Below, piece by piece: positions 9,377 to 13,798 of a stretch of 13,798 nucleotides of DNA (the first letter of the stretch is position 1; every line of letters starts with the position of its first letter). Origin of the DNA: Monoraphidium neglectum (lineage: Eukaryota > Chlorophyta > Chlorophyceae > Sphaeropleales > Selenastraceae). A model generated the notes under the pieces. The model searched no databases, had not been told where the DNA came from, and worked only from the letters and a program-made list of their open reading frames with translations. The stretch covers positions 1-13,798 of the forward strand of contig NW_014012149.1 in assembly GCF_000611645.1 (NCBI RefSeq). Direction: 5' to 3'. The translations under genes and the position numbers were made by a program.

Positions 9377-9401
9377 GCCAAGGGTCTGCCAGACCCTTGG
9401 C
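9377..9401. repeat. Perfect 11-bp hairpin with 3-nt loop
   Basis: GCCAAGGGTCT (9377-9387), loop GCC, then AGACCCTTGGC (9391-9401), a perfect inverted repeat. No T-run follows on either strand. Its compactness suggests a nucleic-acid structure, such as an RNA hairpin in a UTR or intron, rather than a spaced operator. Confidence 0.75.
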
Positions 9402-9588
9402 TAGTGGGCGCAAACGCCTACGCTCCATCCTTGGTTGACATGCGCAGCATGGCCAGCAGCTGCCGCTTCAGGGCAAGTAAGAAGAGTTGCAACAGCACCG
9501 TCGTTGGATGCAGCTTCTGATTTTGTGCCCAGTGCTGAATGCGTGCCTTCACATCAAGGGCAGTAAGGACTCCTTGGACGGATGGATG

Positions 9589-9593
9589 TTACA
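9589..9593 (-). terminator. Putative TGTAA poly(A) signal for the RETICULATA-related gene
   Basis: TTACA on the plus strand is the first minus-strand TGTAA downstream of the stop at 10611-10613, about 1020 nt away. If used, the 3'UTR would cross the plus-strand exon at 9782-9910 in antisense. Variant signals closer to the stop cannot be excluded. Confidence 0.25.
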
Positions 9594-9781
9594 CGGCTCG
9601 CAAAAAGGCTCGTGTTTCGGTGTATTTCAGTTGTTGCAGCATCATGCAAGATGATCTTGCCCGAGGTATCGGGCAGAGGCAAGCCCATCTTTGGGGCGCC
9701 TGTGTCCTGGGCCCAAAGCTTGACCCGCGGCTCCGCCCCCCATGCTCCACCCCGCGCCCCGGCGGCTTGTCTGCCGCGCAG

Positions 9782-9910
9782 AACGAGAACAAGGCGCTGC
9801 GCGACGAGGTGTCGCGCCTGCGCGCCGCGCTCGGCGGCGCGGGCCTGCAGGCGCCCTTCAAGCTGCAGGCCGCGCCCGCCGCGGCGGCGGCGCTGGCGTC
9901 GTCGTCGTGA
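9782..9910 (+). CDS. Terminal exon of an unresolved gene, leucine-zipper-like coiled coil
   Basis: Last coding exon of a plus-strand gene whose earlier exons were not found. The acceptor is pyrimidine-rich (GGCTTGTCTGCCGCGCAG), giving phase 0 into 42 codons and TGA at 9908-9910. Every codon ends in G or C, unlike the surroundings, which is strong evidence for coding on this strand. The peptide starts NENKALRDEVSRLRAAL, with Leu/Val at heptad a/d positions as in the end of a bZIP zipper or other coiled coil. It continues GGAGLQAPFKLQ and finishes in an Ala/Ser-rich tail. No basic region was found upstream, so a bZIP assignment is only a possibility. It could also be an isolated remnant or retrocopy fragment. 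Confidence 0.55.
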   Translation, partial: NENKALRDEVSRLRAALGGAGLQAPFKLQAAPAAAAALASSS

Positions 9911-10610
9911 GCGTGGCGTCCGGGAGACAATAAGGGTGCTGCGCATCTTCTGGGGCGTAGCCGAGAAAGGTTTGTGGCCAGCGCACCGTGCTGCCTACAG
10001 CAAAACCTTGGCCAGCAAATGACGCCCTGATAGAGCATGAAAGGCAGGCCAGGGCAAGGTAGCCCAGACAACAGGCAAGCATCATTAGGCCCCGCCCAAC
10101 ATAATCCACACAAGCTCAGGGCGCATCAGCAGCGAATGGCAGGCCAGCTACGTGCGGCGGCCTCAGCCCTGCAGCTGCAGGCGGCGGCGAAGGGGGTGCT
10201 CGTGTGCACCTGGCGCCCAAGGACCAAGGGTGGCCCGTTCGCGGATCATAGACCCAAGCAGTGGGGCTGTTGCGGCTCAAAAGTGGTGACAGTGTGTGTT
10301 CAAAGGCTTCAGGCAGGGATCAACCAGCCAAAATCAGGGCTCAAACCCTGTTGTTTGCCGCGGAGACGTGATGCTCCTCAAAAACCATAAGTTCTGTGCA
10401 ATGAGCAAATTCGTTCACAGCCAAGCTCAAAGGTGGCGTTTTGCCCGTGTGCGTGCGGGGGCGCAGGCAGGTGCACCAACCAGGGACGGGTGGGTGCAGC
10501 ACGGCCACTACTGACAAAGTTCAATGCCTGCGTCTACGGTGTGCAGCGCCCTTGGCTGCACCCACTGGATTGGGGGCGCAATCTGCTGCATCGGGCGGGC
10601 TGGACTGTGG
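9911..10610. other. Intergenic space between convergent genes
   Basis: Flanked by the stop of the plus-strand exon at 9910 and the stop of the minus-strand gene at 10611. Neither strand shows TGTAA inside these 700 bp. A plus-strand stretch near 10115-10200 reads as an Ala/Gln-rich helix (QRMAGQLRAAASALQLQAAA) but lacks clear splice support. Otherwise this is probably shared 3'UTR sequence. Confidence 0.45.
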
Positions 10611-13332
10611 TCAATGGCCGTTCGCCGTCTGCATGCCCAGCAGGCGCACAAAGTCGACCCACAGCAGCGAACCTGCAGGCGGGCACGCGCGGGCGGCGGA
10701 GGCCGGGGCAGGGTGATGGATTAGGATGAGAATTGAGAACGTCAGCGAACGCGTCCCGGGGCTCCCCTCTGAAGCTGTCCAGGCTCAAGAGGAGATGTGC
10801 CCAGCCTCCGCGGCGCACTGGGCGGCCCCATGTTAGGCGGCTCAGGGCGAGTGGCGTTGGCTCTGTAACGAGGAACGACGTGGCGAGCAGCTGCCGCGCC
10901 TGGATTCCTGGCTGGGAGCTGCTGTCAGCGTATCATGTCAGTGTGTGTCAGGTGGCAACGTGCTGCTGTTCCATACCAGCTGCGACTGGCTGCTGTAGCA
11001 CTGTCCAGGCATCAGAAGACTGCAGGCATGCAAGGGCACGTGTAGGGCGCATAACTCTGGCCAGCGCTCAACACCCAGCCTGAAGTGGGTGAGCGTAGGG
11101 AAGTCACAGAGGGGCGTGCCGCACCTATGAAGGTATTGGAGGTGCGGAAGACGAAGGACAGCGCAGCGCACAGCCGGTAGTTGCCCTTGAACCACTCCTC
11201 TATGCCGCGCTCCTCGATGAGGCCCGCCAGGATCTGCGGGCAAGGGACAGCGGATGCGATCGCCGGTGGGTGGAGAGGGGGAGGGCGTTACAAAGTGCAG
11301 TAGCGAGCGGTGATGGTGGTGCAGAGGAGGCGCGACGAGCGAGGGGCTTGGGGCAGGGGTGCCATGGCAAGTGCTTTCGGGGTCAGCCGGGCCCAGAGAC
11401 GAGCGCATCAGCGCCTGTCACGCCGTTGACAGGGGCGATGGGTGTGGAGTGGTGATAGGAGCCCAAATTAATCAATTTGATCCTTGCGACTCTTAGCCTT
11501 CCGGCCGGCGGCGAGGTTTCGCCGCAACGTACGAAGCAGACAAGAACGAAGCGGGGCTGTCGAGGCAGCGCTCCGCCCTCAGCCTGCCGATCAAGAATTG
11601 GCTGCCGGGCGGCGGCCCGGCGGGCGGCACCCAAAACGTATGCCGCGCTGGCTTAAAGGTTTCCAGGCGGGGCCGCCCCAGCAGTGCGCATCCCTGTTTT
11701 TTCTTTCCTTCGCTTCCTTTTTCTGGGAACCTGCAGGGTGAAGCCGTTGCGGCCACAGCAGCGTGCCATGCGGGCGCACCTGATATCTAATGTTGGAAGA
11801 GGTGGCCATGTAGACCCCGTACGCCAGGCTGGTAGCAAACACGCTCTGCACGGCGGCAGGCGGGCGCGTCATCAGCGGGTCAGACGGTGCAGAGGGGCCC
11901 CGCCGCGCCGACTGCGGGGGGCCGCTGCGCTGGCAAGGCCGGATGGGCGCAGGCTCACTCCTTTCAGGGCGAGTAGGCAGTACGGGGCGGGCCGGAACGG
12001 ACGCAGAGGCCTGTGAACGCACAGGGGCAAACAGCAGGCCCCGCAGCATGGGCAGGGCCGCGGCGCGGGGCGCGGGTGGCTGGAGGGTTGGGGCGCTCGC
12101 CTGCGGCTGGTTCAGTGGCACGAAGTCTGTGTCGATGAGTGTCCTGAGAATGATGAGGCTGTTAGTCACGACGACGCCCACCAGGCTGCGGAAGATGAGG
12201 GGGTGCGGTGCAACTTTGGTGAGGGCACGGTGAGCAGAGGCAGATTGAGAGGGAACTTGACGCCTGGGTTGGGGGGTGGGGTCGGGGGGTTGCGCAGACA
12301 GCCGGTCCCTTGAGTGCGTGGGGCAGCACAACCCGCAGCTGCGATGGACTCTCCCCAGCCGGGCGCACAGCCGCCTGCGCTGCAGCCCGCCGAGCGTTGA
12401 GCTTGACATGCGTTCGCGCCGTCCTCCACACCGCCATCACTCTCATAATGTGCTTCGCTACATCTCCCCTCGCTGCGGGGCCAACCCCTTGCCAACACTC
12501 CCTCCCTCAACCCCTTACCCCCAGCAACCTTGTCTGATTCCGCGCACATGGGAGGCATGCGAAGCTCGCACAGCGCGCGCCTGCGGCTGCCCACCTGGCG
12601 CCCAGCCCAACCCCAAAGAGCTTCAGCCCGTTGCGCAGCGGCGCCTTGAAGCGCTGCCCCAGGGAGAACGGCGCCATCCCCGGCTGCACGACCTGCGGTA
12701 CGAAGGGGAACGGCGCGCGCGATGCAATGCTGCCGCCGACCCAGGCAGACAGGCCTCGGCCTGACACCAAAGACGGACACGATTTTGGCCCATTCAGGAG
12801 TGCCGATCAACAGGTGCACCCAGGAGTGCCATCCCAGCCCAACCTAAACGCGTATCACACGCCATTTATGGTTTAAAATTTTGAACGCAAAAAGAGCGCA
12901 AATCCACAAGCACCGCCCCACCTGGAACGCATTGTCTGGGACGCCTTCAAAAAAACGGCCGAAGGGGTCGAAGCGGGACGCCTGGTTTGGTCGACGCGGA
13001 GGGCAGCGGGGCGGCGTCGGTGCCCGCTGGCGGCCCAATGCGGCCCGCTGCGGCCCACTCCGCGATACACGAAGCACAGACGGCCTCGGATCCGGGCCGG
13101 ACGAGCACATTCCGCGCCCCAAGACTCCGCCGCGGCACGCGCTCGTTCGGGGATGCGGCTGCCAGCAGCCGTGGCGCCGACGACGGGGCGCGCCGGCAGG
13201 CGCTGGGGAAGTGGGTGGCGGCGAGGGGCGCACCTGTCTCTGCGCGAGCGCGAGGGTGGGTGCTGGCAGCCAGACAAGCATGAAGTCTGCCAGGATGGCC
13301 ATGAGAACGTTGGCCGCCACAAAATCCAGTTC
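10611..13332 (-). CDS. RETICULATA-related (DUF3411) plastid membrane protein, 5' exons off the right edge
   Basis: Belongs to the RETICULATA/RER/LCD1 family (DUF3411), plastid envelope membrane proteins of plants and algae linked in Arabidopsis to mesophyll and chloroplast development. The biochemical activity is unknown. Exons: 13332-13234, 12981-12922, 12692-12595, 12185-11780, 11233-11125, 10672-10611; all introns are GT-AG and all phases match, giving 277 aa plus stop. Family landmarks appear in order: ELDFVAANVLMAILADFMLV then WLPAPT; EGVPDNAFQ; LRNGLKLFGVG; SLVGVVVTNSLI; SLAYGVYMATSSNIRYQ; ILAGLIEERG; FRTSNTFIG; GSLLWVDFVRLLGMQ. Several of these are hydrophobic and would be membrane helices. 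Missing are the transit peptide and the N-terminal domain that precedes ELDFV, which must be encoded beyond 13798, because 13333-13798 shows only intron. Exon 12185-11780 carries a Pro/Ala/Arg-rich insertion of about 80 residues absent from plant members, part of which may be an unrecognised intron (12022-11846). Confidence 0.93.
10864..10868 (+). terminator. Putative TGTAA poly(A) signal for the gene ending at 9910
   Basis: First plus-strand TGTAA after the stop at 9910, about 955 nt downstream. Use of it would carry the transcript across the last exon of the convergent RETICULATA-related gene. It lies in that gene's last intron on the other strand. Weak evidence alone. Confidence 0.22.
11604..11621. 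repeat. GC-rich inverted repeat, 7-bp arms
   Basis: GCCGGGC and GCCCGGC separated by 4 nt, inside the 546-nt intron between the fourth and fifth exons found of the RETICULATA-related gene. In DNA this GC-rich it may be chance. Confidence 0.4.
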
Positions 13333-13798
13333 CTGAGGGGTGGGATCCAGTGGGCATTATGGCAGGGTGTCGGTCAAAACGGTCAACAGTATGTTGTCCA
13401 AAGGAGACGGTTGAGAACGGGTGGGGAGGTAACAGGGCTGACTGTGTGGGCAGCAAGGTGGCCGCAGCGGGAGGAGGCTGGGTGTTGGGTTGCACTGGCA
13501 TGGGGGCAAGCGTGAGTGATGCTTTCAGGGGAGGGCGACAATACTACTGGATTTGGATTTGGTGGAAGCTTGGGCCCCTGAGAGCTGCATTCTGGGTCGA
13601 AGCCCGGGAGGTTCGGCATCGGGGCTTTGTTGTCGGGGTTTAGTGGGTGGGGCCTTTGGGTGTTGCCACCGGGCTGCCAATGGCCATCAGATCAGTACTA
13701 CACTTTTTCATTCAGGCGAAGCGATTTAGGTGCTGAGTGGGGGAACATTCTCAAGAGAGGGGGAGGAGCAAGGTGGTGCGACGACCAAGGGTTGCGGC
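13333..13798 (-). other. 5' intron of the RETICULATA-related gene (no exon seen)
   Basis: Ends at the acceptor CCACCCCTCAG just before the exon at 13332. The rest to the window edge has mixed codon use and stops in the relevant frames, and none of the family's expected upstream motifs (a segment like LADPSFLFK, preceding ELDFV) is present. The preceding exon must therefore lie beyond the right edge, making this intron longer than 465 nt. Confidence 0.65.

Larger units (their letters stand above)
8730..9781. other. About 1 kb without a confident gene
   Basis: Begins after the tentative stop at 8729 and ends at the acceptor of the exon at 9782. It should contain at least one upstream exon of the plus-strand gene ending at 9910, but no exon with good splice sites and matching phase was found. 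Weak candidates are a plus-strand stretch ending at GAG|GTATCG (donor at 9666) and a stretch before the donor-like GTAAGA at 9478. The region is lower in GC than the exons and holds the hairpin at 9377-9401. Confidence 0.5.

Noticed and set aside
10115..10200. Ala/Gln-rich helix on the plus strand as an exon
   Set aside because: It lies after the stop at 9910, has no convincing donor, and its third-position composition is mixed.
13590..13612. Possible tRNA T-arm (GGGTCGAAGCCC)
   Set aside because: It lacks the TTCGA loop with proper arms, and no acceptor stem or anticodon arm surrounds it.
1..13798. CRISPR arrays, insertion sequences, rRNA genes, bacterial operons
   Set aside because: No spaced direct repeats, transposase motifs, rRNA signatures or Shine-Dalgarno-linked gene runs were seen; the gene structure is eukaryotic.

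Overview
The window looks like nuclear DNA from a GC-rich green alga (Chlorophyta, chlamydomonad- or sphaeroplealean-like). Genes are split into short exons with GTGAGT/GTGCGT-type donors and CAG acceptors. Third codon positions are strongly G/C. Long CAG/CTG tracts encode glutamine, CA/TG microsatellites sit in introns, and the alga-type poly(A) signal TGTAA occurs at plausible 3' ends. One gene belongs to RETICULATA-related (DUF3411), a plastid family of plants and algae. All gene models were built by hand from splice consensus and phase, with no alignment or transcript support.

Layout. (1) 1-1738, minus: 5' half of a TKL/Raf-like protein kinase with an N-terminal coiled coil and a polyglutamine linker; the kinase core runs off the left edge. 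(2) 1739-2698: promoter side of the kinase plus the probable 3'UTR of the next gene. (3) 2699-7840, minus: a nine-exon gene for an unrecognised protein of about 1006 aa, with two N-terminal membrane segments, cysteine pairs, a polyQ linker and a C-terminal tail anchor. (4) about 7839-8729, plus: a tentative four-exon gene for a small protein (about 89 aa) whose proposed start overlaps that of gene 3 on the other strand. (5) 8730-9781: no confident gene; one sharp hairpin. (6) 9782-9910, plus: terminal exon of an unresolved gene, with a leucine-zipper-like coiled coil. (7) 10611-13332, minus: six exons of a RETICULATA-related protein, 3' end complete, 5' exons beyond the right edge.

The genes do not form an operon-like unit. 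The most notable points are the large undescribed membrane protein, the conflicting overlapping starts at 7838-7841 with an 18-bp perfect palindrome (GTAC centre) nearby, a stop-free in-frame putative intron in the RETICULATA-related gene, and a convergent pair whose nearest TGTAA signals imply overlapping 3'UTRs.
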